Below, in pieces: positions 47,452 to 57,214 of a stretch of 64,000 bases of DNA (position 1 is its first letter; every line of letters begins with the position of its first letter). The translations under genes were made by a program, and so were the position numbers. The notes under the pieces were generated by a model. That model saw only the letters and a program-made list of their open reading frames with translations, did no database searches and had not been told where the DNA came from. Origin of the DNA: Pyrenochaeta sp. MPI-SDFR-AT-0127 (lineage: Eukaryota; Ascomycota; Dothideomycetes; Pleosporales; Cucurbitariaceae); contig JAGTJM010000063.1 of assembly GCA_020747015.1 (NCBI GenBank), positions 118,850 through 182,849 on the forward strand, read 5' to 3'.

Positions 47452-49557
47452 CTACCGAATGCGGAATGTTTCCACTCTCTGTCTTCCTCTTGCTGAACGT
47501 ACCTCCGTCACTGCTTCACCAAGCATAATGTGGTTATTCCGCACATATGTCTCCCCCAGGAACTGCCATTCAAGAGCAAGCTGTCGGAGCACGAAAGGAT
47601 ATTTTCCGCCAAAGAGAACAACTACAACATCACCAGGCCTCGTGACCATTGGACCCAGACCCAACATTCCAGACTGAGTGCGGTATAACTTCCGGTTAAG
47701 TGAGTACATAGCACAGCAGTTCTCAAAACGAGAACGCCCCTGCGCAGGGTTCGCGCCCTGGGAGTCGCTTAGGAGGTCCGGATAGGCCTGGGGATCAAAG
47801 CCAGGCTCGCCCTCCAGCCACTGGCACACGTCACACTTTGCTTGCCTGGTGAGGTGCTCCACTGCTTCGGACCTTGTCGTCGGAGCCCCATCAAACCCGA
47901 TGTTGAGCACATTAGCCACACCACCTGCGAGCAGCGTTATAAAAAATGCTACGTCTAAGGCCTCGGCCCCAAACCCGTATTGGAAATAGGGTCTTGGGAA
48001 AATGGGCATTGTGAACAATTGGTCCCAGATGGTCTGGGGTGAGATTGTTCCACCAGCGCCTTGTGTAATAGTCTCAGAAACAGCAGCGACAATGTCGACC
48101 CGGAAGCCGTCAGCTTGCAAGATATTCGGTTCTTTGATTGACCTTTGCACCAACGGGTTGTCCTGCAATTGCGCAAAGTACGGATAATGCCCTTTCGGCG
48201 GCACCCCGGCCAGGTACACATCTAAGACAAACGAAGAAGCGTTGCGAGGCTCGTAGAACTTGGGAACCCAAGTTGGAAACTCGTCCTGTCCGGTCGGGTC
48301 GGAGTGATGCTGTACGTGGGAGAGAGCATCCAAAATCCGAGGACTCCTGCGGATGCAATACCTCGTAAAGTCGCGGTAGACGTCGCGCACGCTCTTGTCA
48401 TAATCTGGCCTCAGTGCCCAATGTCGAAGGAACTTTCCATCAGGTCGCCGCTGGCCCTCCACCTTCTTTGCCAGCCAAATCAAGCCTCTCTGCACCAGTG
48501 CCAAGGTGGGATTTCTTTTGTTCCCCTCGAAAGTATTCACGCTCCCTAAGATCGGTTCTAGTCCCTCGTCAGTGCAGCCTAATAGCGCATAAATCCGATC
48601 TGCTGGATTTGTGGCCTTGAAGTTTCGAACCGACATGAGAACTCGCAACATCGGGCCGAGCGAACCAGGCGGTGCCAGTGGATTTGTTTGATCATGTTCT
48701 TCTCCCTTCATAATTGCCATACCTTGCCACATGCTTAGGCCTGATACGACAGGAGTGAGACCTCGATACACAAGGAGGAGTGGTACGACAGCAAGGATCA
48801 TGTCGAAATCAATCTCAAGGTCTTCGCATTTCGCAATGCAGTCTTTTGCGGCGGCAACTTCCTGGATGCACCAAACGCGCTCGAAGTACTCCTTCGTAAA
48901 CAGCGCATCCAGCGCTCCGGAATCTTCCGGGTGCTCTTTCATGGCGTTTATAACAAGGCCGTTGCGGTGCAACCGTGCTGCCTGGGCCTGTTGTGGCGAC
49001 TGGGGAGCCTGTGGAATGGTCGCTTGCAGGACTGCGGCAGCCATGGCGAGTTTCTGAACGAATTCGAACGCACGGCGGACCGTTGCATCTTTTTGACCAA
49101 GCCAGATAATCACCCGCGACGCGTTATTATACACCGATCGCATGTAGGATACCTGGCGGGATCGCTCGGCGTTGTCATCCTGTCGGATACAAATGGCATC
49201 GATCCAGAGGGTCCTGCGCTGATGCTGTTGTCGCAAGGCTCGTAACGCTTGCTCCAAATTTCTAGTTAGTTCCAGCTGCCCATGTATATTCCCTTGGTCG
49301 TCTGTACAAAGCAGGACGCTGTCGCTTTGCTCCCGCCCCCAGACATAGGACAGCGCTTCAAACGGAACATGAGGATGTTCTACATCCACATTTCGAAGGG
49401 TGCACAAAAACGGGTCGGCGCCCTCGCCAGGCCAGAGTTCGAGAAGTCGAGAGTACGCAGTTACATTTCCGTTTGGATCTTGTGGAGGTAATGGCGCATA
49501 GATTAGGCTTTCCATTAAAGGCGCAGCGTGGAGTGAGCGTGGCGATCTTATCTTCAC
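47452..49557 (-). CDS. HET-domain (heterokaryon incompatibility) protein
   Basis: A single exon of 701 residues; the start is at 49557, or 14 codons later at MESLIYAPL, which is the more usual position for this family. The HET domain lies in the N-terminal third: FEALSYVWG (about 67-75), RNLEQALRALR, LWIDAICIRQDD (about 117-128), YMRSVYNNASRVIIWLG. The part after about residue 300 contains the moderately conserved RNFKATNPADRIYALLG block, common in HET proteins. The rest is a variable effector or regulatory region. HET proteins trigger programmed cell death after non-self fusion; the trigger or partner is not evident here. No NACHT, WD or ankyrin repeats are attached. Confidence 0.93.
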   Translation of the reverse strand: MKIRSPRSLHAAPLMESLIYAPLPPQDPNGNVTAYSRLLELWPGEGADPFLCTLRNVDVEHPHVPFEALSYVWGREQSDSVLLCTDDQGNIHGQLELTRNLEQALRALRQQHQRRTLWIDAICIRQDDNAERSRQVSYMRSVYNNASRVIIWLGQKDATVRRAFEFVQKLAMAAAVLQATIPQAPQSPQQAQAARLHRNGLVINAMKEHPEDSGALDALFTKEYFERVWCIQEVAAAKDCIAKCEDLEIDFDMILAVVPLLLVYRGLTPVVSGLSMWQGMAIMKGEEHDQTNPLAPPGSLGPMLRVLMSVRNFKATNPADRIYALLGCTDEGLEPILGSVNTFEGNKRNPTLALVQRGLIWLAKKVEGQRRPDGKFLRHWALRPDYDKSVRDVYRDFTRYCIRRSPRILDALSHVQHHSDPTGQDEFPTWVPKFYEPRNASSFVLDVYLAGVPPKGHYPYFAQLQDNPLVQRSIKEPNILQADGFRVDIVAAVSETITQGAGGTISPQTIWDQLFTMPIFPRPYFQYGFGAEALDVAFFITLLAGGVANVLNIGFDGAPTTRSEAVEHLTRQAKCDVCQWLEGEPGFDPQAYPDLLSDSQGANPAQGRSRFENCCAMYSLNRKLYRTQSGMLGLGPMVTRPGDVVVVLFGGKYPFVLRQLALEWQFLGETYVRNNHIMLGEAVTEVRSARGRQRVETFRIR

Positions 49558-50079
49558 CGATACCTATATATCGTCGACGCAGGAGAGAGGTTGAGTGACT
49601 AGGCGGCAATCAAGTCCCTGAAGTGAGGCTGATGCGGGGCATATTAACTTGTCTGCCAATCATTTATCCTTTTACCGGTTTCACGTGGCCCACCAGCTCT
49701 AGTATAGCCTAACTAAGGTTACCTACTTATAAACTGGGATACACAAGGTAATTACTATTAAAACTTGTTAGTACAGGTTGAATTCGGCGGGTTACCTACT
49801 AAGTTCAAGCATATTTCTTTGCCAACTGACAACCCTGGGAATCTGCGCCGTTGTCGTATCGCACATCGAAATTCTGCTAACACAAAGGAAAGGCAGAAGG
49901 GAAAGCGACGTAGTTCTTGGGAACTCTTATGATTTATAGCTGCGACGTATTGGGCTTCTCGTTCAGAAGATCATATCCATACGTTCATCCCGCCCCTCTC
50001 AATCTCAGAGAAGTGTCAAAATTTTGAAGCTCAGAACATTGTACATAAGCTCCTTCAACGTCCAATATTCGATGTCAAC
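49558..50079. other. Divergent intergenic region
   Basis: It carries the promoters of the HET gene (minus) and of the metallopeptidase gene (plus). A TA-rich patch at about 49700-49790 looks RIP-affected. No ORF is supported. Confidence 0.4.
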
Positions 50080-51289
50080 ATGGCACGACTGTCCACATAT
50101 CTCGTGTATCTACTACTTAGCTTCACCAATGTTCTTGGATATATGATAGACGATGATTGCGGCAGTGTGTATTATCTTTCCGACACAAAGTCCAGCTTGC
50201 TGACAGTTAATACACCGTAGCCGATACACGCTTCGTGCAAAGCAAGACTGACTCCGCTTTACGCTTGCTTGCAGGTGCTGTTACCAAATTGAACAGGACT
50301 CCGGTAGATGCAAATGTCGATAACTTATTTGACACACTCTTTGGACGGCGAATCAGCCAAGCTGCGAATAGCAATGTCCTGAGGCCTATGACGGCGCTCG
50401 CGGCGAGCAGTACATTGAACAATAATGACCAAACTACTCCAAATACCCATCCCAGCGGTAATGGTATTACAGATGTTCGCTTTTACTGTACAGTCAAACG
50501 TATCAAGAAGATCGGTGACAAGAGATACTTGAACAAGGACCGTAACCTTGAATACAACGTAGAAGATAAGATTGATCGATTTGCGAGGTGCTACGATGTC
50601 AACCCGCCCACTCTAGCCATTACCATGACCTTTGACGGACATTTCAGTGAGGTTCAAATCTGTCCGTGGTTTCTCGGGCAGTCGCGCGGTTTCAAACTAT
50701 CAGATTTGCCCAGCCTTTCTAACCAGCCTTTCGTCGCGTTTCTAAGCAGATTGGCACTACCTGCGGCTGCGAAGGTGCTCTATACACCCATTGATTCCTT
50801 TGTCTTCATGGACAAGGTCATTGCGCACGAGCTTACACATACGGATCAAGCCTCCTCACCGGAACACTTCTCGACTTTTAACCTTGGGGATTAAACCATC
50901 TGGTAAGAACTGCATTATCGGTACAGTTTTTATCTTCTGAGATAAATTGGCTGACTCATCTTTCCCTCTACATAGGCTTTAAAAATGCTAAAGATTTGGC
51001 TGGGAAATATCGGAACAGTTCAACCGTCCAGAATGATCCGATAAAGAATGCGGATTCGAATACACTGTTTACGGTCAGGGCATGGATCATTTCTCAGACG
51101 GGTGTTTCGATTAATCAGGATGGTACTTTCACAGACCCGCAAACGAACCCTAAGGCGAGGCGAGGATTGAGGAGATTTGAGTGGCAAGCGGGGAGGGTGC
51201 AGGTGATTAAGAATGAGACGCATGTCAATCCCTCTTTCGCCAGGAGAATTCAAGCATGCGACACAGTCATTAGCTCAGCATTACATTAA
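50080..51289 (+). pseudogene. Secreted HExxH metallopeptidase, interrupted by a frameshift
   Basis: Exon 1 (50080-50164) encodes a signal peptide and joins in phase with exon 2 (50221-50902). Exon 2 carries KVIAHELTHTDQ, an HExxH zinc motif as in aspzincin/lysine-specific metallopeptidases (M35-like). Before the next good donor (gtaagaac at 50903) the frame runs into TAA at 50892-50894. Exon 3 (50976-51289) has a clean acceptor and an open frame (KNAKDLAGKYRN, later NADSNTLFTVRAWI), which fits the family's C-terminal part, but it is out of phase by one base. The surplus base probably lies in the G run at 50886-50889. This is either a recent frameshift or a base-calling error. In the first case the gene is dead past the zinc motif. 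Secretion is expected; the substrate is unknown. Confidence 0.6.
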
Positions 51290-51374
51290 TTGCGGCGCTT
51301 GTTGTATTACATATCCTAGATTGCCGCCCACATATAATTTAGAGTCTTCAGGGACGCCATTCTCCTGTTTCTAT

Positions 51375-54019
51375 CTAGAACAACCCTTCGACTCCTCTCC
51401 TCACGGAGAAGGGCCACTCTTTCTCTCCATGCTTCCAAGTTACTCTGACTTCCATTCTCACTCTCTGAGCAACATCCACTAACGCAGTAAAGAATTCTTC
51501 TTCAAAGTCAGGTACCCTTAACGCTATGTCGACCTGAACGTGCTTCAACCCCTCCATATCTGCTGCGATTTGCTTCCAGCATCTATTCCACGCCTCAAGA
51601 TTATATGGAGGAACCCCTTCCAGGAAATACTTCCCTCGCCAGGCGTGATTCCATCCCAGGTGTATCGATTGGATGGAGTGTGAAAAGTGGCGTGAGGGAA
51701 GCAAACGTTGGAGACAAAAGAATGTTGTGATATCTGGGAACAGGAAAGTGTTTGATCGGTAGATCAGGTGCGCGGTTTCGACATGTCTGATTACACTTCG
51801 TAAACACTCGTGTAATGGCTAAGCTAGCGTACAGGGTAGTCGGCCACCCATGGAAGTCGTCCACCCCACCAAAACAACGATCACGATTTCAACGCGCGAT
51901 AACTCAACAACCACAATTATATTTGAAACTCTGTACACATGGATTGGAGAGTCAACGCTGCTGCTTCTGCTGCTGCTGCTGCAGCAGCCTTCTCTGGGTC
52001 CTTTGATGCTGCTGCAGCAGAAGCAGCAGCAGCTCGATCTATTGCAGCCTTAATTGCTTCCGCGTTGCTAAAGTTTTCATTTGGATCAACTCGAACACGC
52101 TTCCTTGATTGTTTATCCTTGATCTGCTCTAGCTGATATTGGAGGCGTTGATTAGCAGCTTGGAGTTGAGCTGCTCGAGTATTTGCGATTGCAATAGCCT
52201 TGCCTGCCTTGCCAAGCAAGAACCGAGTACTTCGAGACAGAGATTCTGATTGCAAAAGCTGTTGTTGAGCTTGATATAGATCTTGAGATCTTTGAGGAGT
52301 CTTGAACGATAGATCTGATATATATCTAGGCGGCGCAGCTAGCGGAGGAGTAACAGCTCGTGCTGAGACTTGAGATGAGCGTAGTACTTGATCTGGGTTA
52401 TAAGGACAGAGACCTGCTGCTCTCCAACCAGCTCGAATAACGCGCTCAGATAGGCCATCTATACGAGCTTGATAGTACGAGCTAATAAAGCGTTCTTTTT
52501 TTACTGGAGCTGCATCATCAAGAGCCGAGAGAGCTTGTATCTGACTGCGATACCTTGACTTGACAACAGAGAATGGAGTAAGATCCAGCGGCTGCAGGAC
52601 ATGAGATGTATGAGCAGGGAGATAGAGAGCAATAATCTTGTTCTGCTTACAGAGCCACATGAACTCTATATTAGTATGGGAGCCATGGCCATCAAGTATC
52701 AGCATCCGATAGCGATCTTGATCTGGTGCTGTACACGGGATAAAGATCCGCTTGAGCCACTCAACTCCAATCGCATATGACGTCCATCCATTCTTTGACG
52801 TAGTATATAGCCAGTCAGGAACTGACTGGCTTGGAAACCAGGTAGTTTGGAGGCTCTGTCCCTTAAAGATCACCATGCATGGGAGAGATTGCCCTGTAGC
52901 TGAGATGGTCTCAATAATAGATACCCACTCGCGATTGCCTGGTTCTCTATTATAAGCCTTCTTCTTGCCAGCTCGTCCAATCACCCTAGTATTTGTACAT
53001 ACCCCCAGTGCTATCCCAGTCTCATCCATATTCCATATATCCTCTACTCTGATACCAAGCTCGATTCGAACGCGATTGAATAGCTCAAGAAATGCAAGGA
53101 TCTGCGCAGGGCTTGCTGCCTCAGCTCTTAAGGTATCAATCGATCGGCCGACGATAGAGGCAACTCGTGGTTGACGCGATAAGAAGTTTGAGATCCATTG
53201 GTGGCCAAGTGGATTATGATCGCCATTAGCCTGGAGGATTCGAGTAGCCATCTCTCGCACGCGCGCATGAGATGGAGGCTGAGCACGTAAGTCCTCCTCA
53301 AGTATCCATTGAACAATAAACTCCTCTTGTACAGGTGATAATCGCTGCTGGTGTTGATGAGCAATAACGCGACTTGTGCGGCCCTCGAGGCGGCCCTGCA
53401 GCGTTGACCTTGGGATATTGTACGCCTTGGCAGCCTGCCTCTGGCTAGTATAAACACCAGAATCGAGATCAGCAATAGCAGCTTGTATAGCAGCCTCACG
53501 GCTATCCATTTTGAAAGCGTGGTTGTTGAGTTATCGCGCGTTGAAATCGTGATCGTTGTTTTGGTGGGGTGGACGACTTCCATGGGTGGCCGACTACCCT
53601 GTGCGCTAGCTTACCTAGGTTGTGTAAACTTGTACTTACGACAATTTGCACGAGCTTAGGAAACCAGACAATTGCTGTGCTGTTGGGCAGCTCAATTCAA
53701 ATGGCTTTGGATGGCTATTTCCAACATTGTCTTTGGCAATTTGGAGCTCGAGCTCACCACTAATGTTGCAAAAGGCATACGAGTATATGAGTCTTCGAAG
53801 TTCCAGAGGCAGCTTCGAGAAGAAGAGGGCCTGCGGCTGTGTGAATATGTTCGTCATTGCCGTAGTATCAGGGAATACTCGAGCCTTCGGCAGATGCGCG
53901 TTCCAGATGGCAGTGTGTTTGGCATGATGCTTCTTGTTCCGCCGTTTCTTATTAGCTATGCCACTGTCTAGGTATCGCTCAAGCAAGGACGCAATGATGC
54001 CGGCGGCACGAGAAGTCAT
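51375..54019 (-). CDS. DUF7730-type protein with a transposon in its intron
   Basis: Exon 1 (54019-53640) and exon 2 (51786-51375) join in phase across a GTAAGT...CAG intron to give 263 residues. Exon 1 has a basic start and then FFSKLPLELRRLIYSYAF, the hallmark opening of DUF7730 and related F-box-like fungal proteins, ending at SSCK. Exon 2 continues with TAHLIYRSNTFLF, as expected for the family (CR...Y...LLY..N.F), then IQSIHLGWN and a terminal beta-rich part. Without the 1,790-bp element and one TA copy the intron would be about 61 bases. The element therefore interrupts non-coding sequence only, and the exons show no damage. Whether the enlarged intron of about 1.85 kb is still spliced is unknown. 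Function of the family is unknown. Confidence 0.75.
51822..51914 (+). repeat. Left terminal inverted repeat of the pogo-like element
   Basis: Begins agctagcgtacagggtagtc. It matches the reverse complement of 53519-53611 at 92 of 93 positions (mismatch at position 9). Confidence 0.93.
51917..53509 (-). CDS. DDE transposase of the pogo/Fot1 type
   Basis: A single exon of 530 residues starting ten bases inside the right inverted repeat. Domains in order: a psq-type helix-turn-helix at about 1-45 (AAKAYNIPRSTLQGRL); a CENP-B-like second HTH at about 55-125 (EEFIVQWILEED, WISNFLSRQPRV); and a DDE catalytic core with D162 (WNMDETG), D273 (LILDGHGSH) and D309 (LQPLDL), a DD35D spacing. A C-terminal leucine/glutamine-rich helix (AAQLQAANQRLQYQLEQIKD) may be a coiled coil. 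It is followed by an alanine-rich tail coded by repeated GCA/GCT triplets. All three catalytic aspartates are present, so the enzyme may be active. It lies in the same transcription sense as the host DUF7730 gene. Confidence 0.95.
   Translation of the reverse strand: MDSREAAIQAAIADLDSGVYTSQRQAAKAYNIPRSTLQGRLEGRTSRVIAHQHQQRLSPVQEEFIVQWILEEDLRAQPPSHARVREMATRILQANGDHNPLGHQWISNFLSRQPRVASIVGRSIDTLRAEAASPAQILAFLELFNRVRIELGIRVEDIWNMDETGIALGVCTNTRVIGRAGKKKAYNREPGNREWVSIIETISATGQSLPCMVIFKGQSLQTTWFPSQSVPDWLYTTSKNGWTSYAIGVEWLKRIFIPCTAPDQDRYRMLILDGHGSHTNIEFMWLCKQNKIIALYLPAHTSHVLQPLDLTPFSVVKSRYRSQIQALSALDDAAPVKKERFISSYYQARIDGLSERVIRAGWRAAGLCPYNPDQVLRSSQVSARAVTPPLAAPPRYISDLSFKTPQRSQDLYQAQQQLLQSESLSRSTRFLLGKAGKAIAIANTRAAQLQAANQRLQYQLEQIKDKQSRKRVRVDPNENFSNAEAIKAAIDRAAAASAAAASKDPEKAAAAAAAEAAALTLQSMCTEFQI
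53519..53611 (-). repeat. Right terminal inverted repeat of the pogo-like element
   Basis: Inverted partner of 51822-51914. Read on the minus strand it begins agctagcgcacagggtagtc. The TA duplication follows at 53612-53613. Confidence 0.93.
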
Positions 54020-54621
54020 CCTGTTTGAGAATGCACAGAATTGACGAGGCAGTGTGCAGAAGGCGTTGGTGCTGAACGTACAAGATGAAGTGTTGGGAAT
54101 GTGGCACAAATGGTCGCTTGAGGACAAAGTAAAATAGACGGAGAAAAAGAATAAGAAGATTATATTGCCAGTTTCAACAACCAAAGAATCGTGTCTGCTT
54201 GAGCTTGGTTTTCGACTCCTGTAAGGTTGAAGGAGACCTGGAACCATTTTCTTAAAGGTAAAGATGGTCTCATAGGCATGGAATGCCCGAAGAAGGTTTT
54301 TCGCTACTCGCTTGGCGTCCGAGGTGGCGACGATCCAAGGCAGAGCTGAGGCTTGAGGAGGGCATCACCAAAATTGCGTGAAGCTTAGGATACAAGTGGA
54401 TCAATCACGTGAATCTCATCTGTTATCCGATAAAGCTCTCCGTGCTGACATGGTGTAGATGCTCTAGCTAGGGCTTGTGCGTTCCCAAGTGAATTACGGC
54501 TACGACCATTATCTCAATTACAGTCTCCCTAAGTTTCCTCCACTCTCAAGCTTCAGCGCCACGACCGGTGCAGCATGGCAAGGCTCCCGCCTGGTCTACT
54601 CCTCTTCCTAACTCCAGTGAC

Positions 54622-55724
54622 TTCATCGCATCAAAAAATTCCTGCCTGTTCGCGTTGTGGTTAGCGAGTCTATGACTTTGCGTGAATAGTCATAAACTGT
54701 GAAAGTGATACTACTTGAAAGCTATCACGAAGTTGTTAGCATTGAACCCAGAGACAGGCATGGCCAGGGCAAGACTTTACTGTCAATCGGACAAGCCGCG
54801 GTGTTGTGGCTTTCCAAAACACACGTGCGCCTTCTGTTGCGAACATATGCGCTGCAACTGATATCATTCGTTGGCCTGGGCTTCCTATGCTCTGCATTCG
54901 GGTTTTAACCTTGTCAAAAGGCATAGATGCGTATCTAAAACTTGTAAGATACTATGATTGGGTTTGCTTCTTGACTCACACAGTTAATACCCCACTGCCA
55001 GCCCCAGCAATTATTGTTGCAGCCGTACCGTTTATGTTGTCCGGCCATATCTTACTCAGTTGATCTTTCAGAGCACCAAACGAGGTGAACCGGACAGCAC
55101 TATTTGTACCTTGTTTGCATATTACAGGGGTGAGACCCCTCCATAGGGACAAGAAGCCATCTCGTCGGATAGTTTGACCAAAAATCCTCGATAACGGCAT
55201 TCTGTTAAGCTGACCTCCTAACGCGGCATCGTGTACAACTATTGTCTTGAGACGTTCTCCGGGTGTGACGACAAGAATGCTTTCGGTTGCGCCTGCGCAA
55301 ATTCCGGCGGCTAGATTCAGCCATGGGTTCTTTTCCATGGTCCCAGTACCAAAAATAGGCTGCAAGACAAAAGCTAATTTCTGTTTTGCAGTCTCAAATG
55401 AGATAAATCGGACACCGCTCTTCATTGCGTTGCTGATAGCAAGAGTTTGGCAGCCAGCATAGATGCCTCTAACTCCGGGATTTTGGAGCGTCGATCGAAG
55501 AATTCTGATGGAGCTTGCAGAAACATTTCCAGTCGTTAGACTTTGTAACTGCCGGCGAGTCTTCACAAACTCTGCTGGGTACTTTAAGTGTGGTAAGTAT
55601 GCGGTCTGCTCAGTGTCACCTCGAGGGAAGGAGTACTCACAGTGACGAAAGTCTCCGAGGCGCCGGCGAGACTACCAGCTATTATTCCGGCTGCAGCCGA
55701 TTGTGGTCCTCTGCTCCTATCCAT
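54622..55724 (-). CDS. Mitochondrial carrier, tricarboxylate (citrate) transporter-like
   Basis: Four exons in transcription order (55724-55641, 55581-54980, 54934-54781, 54721-54623) give 312 residues, the standard length. All three tandem carrier repeats are present with their signatures after the odd helices: YPAEFVKTRRQ, TPGERLKT and MPFDKVKTRMQ (P-x-D/E-x-x-K/R). Helix 6 and the ends agree with the citrate/tricarboxylate branch (GARVFWKATTPRLVRL, then a helix starting SSSITFTVYDY). It exchanges di- or tricarboxylates across the inner mitochondrial membrane. Three CGG-N7-CCG sites lie 180-395 bases upstream of its ATG, shared with the next promoter of the cluster. It may thus be an isoform dedicated to the pathway of the neighbouring genes rather than the housekeeping carrier. 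Confidence 0.88.
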
Positions 55725-55904
55725 AACATACACAAATCGAGATGTAGGATGAAGACTACTATAGTATTTGAAGTTGATATTCGGAACAGGGCGGTAGACA
55801 CTCAATTATATCCCTGCTTGGATAGCGCCCAAACTTGTCTGTTCGAGGTTACAGATGATCTTATGAGATCTTCATGTATATCATTATCTTGAGACTAAGT
55901 TCCG

Positions 55905-55917
55905 CGGAATCTGACCG
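55905..55917 (+). promoter_or_regulatory. CGG-N7-CCG site 1
   Basis: cggaatctgaccg, about 180 bases before the carrier ATG. Inverted CGG half-sites with a 7-base spacer are a common target form of Zn2Cys6 dimers. Confidence 0.55.
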
Positions 55918-55995
55918 ACACCTCATAGAAAGCAAAGCAAATCGAAAATTGCCTTTAGGATGGCGAAGTGAGCGAGGCTGATCCATGATTAGCCT

Positions 55996-56008
55996 CGGAT
56001 GTTGACCG
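55996..56008 (+). promoter_or_regulatory. CGG-N7-CCG site 2
   Basis: cggatgttgaccg, followed by aa. It shares the extended form CGGAnGTTGACCGAA with sites 4 and 5. Confidence 0.6.
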
Positions 56009-56104
56009 AAACGTTATGGAAAGGCTAGCTTGGCCCTTGCATGCCGAATTAACACCCACCAGATGATGTCTGGACACAAGTCAGCCACCAAAACAGGCTT
56101 GCGT

Positions 56105-56117
56105 CGGACGTTAACCG
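56105..56117 (+). promoter_or_regulatory. CGG-N7-CCG site 3
   Basis: cggacgttaaccg, followed by aa; the same orientation and extended core as the other sites of the carrier promoter. Confidence 0.6.
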
Positions 56118-56368
56118 AAAACACAGGGGAAAATTCGTGGGGCACTGTTGAAGCCATATAGCCACTTACGGTAATCCAGTCTGAGAATCAATCAGCCACA
56201 AGAGAGGGGGGCGTCATCCTTCAAAGAATCAATATGGCTCGAATACCCTCATCAAAAACGTAACACAATCTGAAGGTGTTTCTTTCTCTTACATAGTGAA
56301 CTCGACTCAAGATAAAAAATGCCACCATGAATTAAAAGAAGGTCTGCAAAGGAGTCAAGGCGGTTTAT
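56118..56368. other. 3' flank of the amidohydrolase gene
   Basis: No gene seen. It lies between the amidohydrolase stop codon and the carrier promoter sites. Confidence 0.4.
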
Positions 56369-57214
56369 TCATTCTGTGGCATCCCAAAGATTTCTAGCAT
56401 TCAGACTAAAGACCTCTTCCGTGAGACCAGCCACCTCAGTCCATTGCAAGCATCGCTCAACAAATGGCCGCACATTGAACCCATCAAATCGGGTGTGAGG
56501 CCAGTCTGAAGCGAACACGATTTTGTCCCCAGCAATCTTCAGTAATTCGCACGCTACAGCCTCCATACCACGCATCTCTGGGTCCTCGTCGAATCGATAT
56601 GCTGCAGAAAACTTTATCCACGTGGTTCCATTTTGCAGTAAGTTGACAACAGATTGAAAGCCAGCTAAGTCGTAGGGGTCGAGGGGATAGCTTCTCTTCT
56701 CGACTGTGGGGAGCTTCGGTGCGCCAAAATGCGCGATGCACAATCGTACACCCAGATCTTTGGCTACACGCTCTAAAATTGGGATGTCTTCCATTCCGAT
56801 GAATAGCTCTAGCACCCATCCGAGAGGTCGGATGGCATTCGCGTAGCGCTTCAATGTGTCCTGGAGCCACTGCTCTGTGAATTGAGTATTGGTCGACTTT
56901 AGATTCAGACGCACTCCTCGAACCCCAAGTTGATGCCATTCCTGGAGCGTGGCCAATGTTATCGTGTCGGGATCGATGCTTACAACACCGCGACCATGGC
57001 GCAGCCCGACTGCCTTAAGAGCGTCAAGGAGATAAGAGTTGTCATGGCCGTAGATAGAAGGTTGTACTAAGACGATGTTCGAGATTTTGATTGTCTTTTC
57101 AAACTCTATTGCATGTTGCAAGTCATAGAGTGAAGGTTTATACTCAGCGTCCGCAACAAGGGCGTGTTCCGGTGATGTCACGTGCATATGGCAGTCCCAG
57201 GCATGTACTGGCAT
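56369..57214 (-). CDS. Amidohydrolase-2 family metal-dependent hydrolase (PDC lactonase-like)
   Basis: From the ATG at 57214 the protein has 281 residues, the usual length. The frame stays open to 57592, so a longer protein with an odd hydrophobic N-terminus cannot be excluded. I prefer 57214 because the first barrel strand and metal motif (WDCHMHV, HxH) follow at once. Other motifs of the TIM-barrel family are VLVQPSIYGHDNSYLL, GVRGVRLNL, LCIAHFGAPK (metal His), and FASDWPH near the end, with the catalytic Asp. The family hydrolyses lactones such as 2-pyrone-4,6-dicarboxylate (LigI) and related compounds. Together with the quinate-like transporter, the carboxylate carrier and the regulator it suggests catabolism of an aromatic-derived or lactone compound, but the substrate is not established. 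Confidence 0.85.
   Translation of the reverse strand: MPVHAWDCHMHVTSPEHALVADAEYKPSLYDLQHAIEFEKTIKISNIVLVQPSIYGHDNSYLLDALKAVGLRHGRGVVSIDPDTITLATLQEWHQLGVRGVRLNLKSTNTQFTEQWLQDTLKRYANAIRPLGWVLELFIGMEDIPILERVAKDLGVRLCIAHFGAPKLPTVEKRSYPLDPYDLAGFQSVVNLLQNGTTWIKFSAAYRFDEDPEMRGMEAVACELLKIAGDKIVFASDWPHTRFDGFNVRPFVERCLQWTEVAGLTEEVFSLNARNLWDATE

Larger units (their letters stand above)
51822..53611 (-). mobile_element. Intact pogo/Fot1-type DNA transposon
   Basis: The element is 1,790 bp long. It has terminal inverted repeats of 93 bp (51822-51914 and 53519-53611) that differ at a single position, and a TA target-site duplication (51820-51821 and 53612-53613). It contains one uninterrupted transposase gene. 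Near-identical repeats and an open frame suggest recent insertion and escape from RIP. A degraded partial copy lies at 41018-41590, so the family has been in this genome before. Confidence 0.93.

Noticed and set aside
55725..55805. Longer start of the mitochondrial carrier
   Set aside because: The upstream in-frame codon is TTG, not ATG; the ATG at 55724 gives the normal N-terminus just before the first carrier helix.
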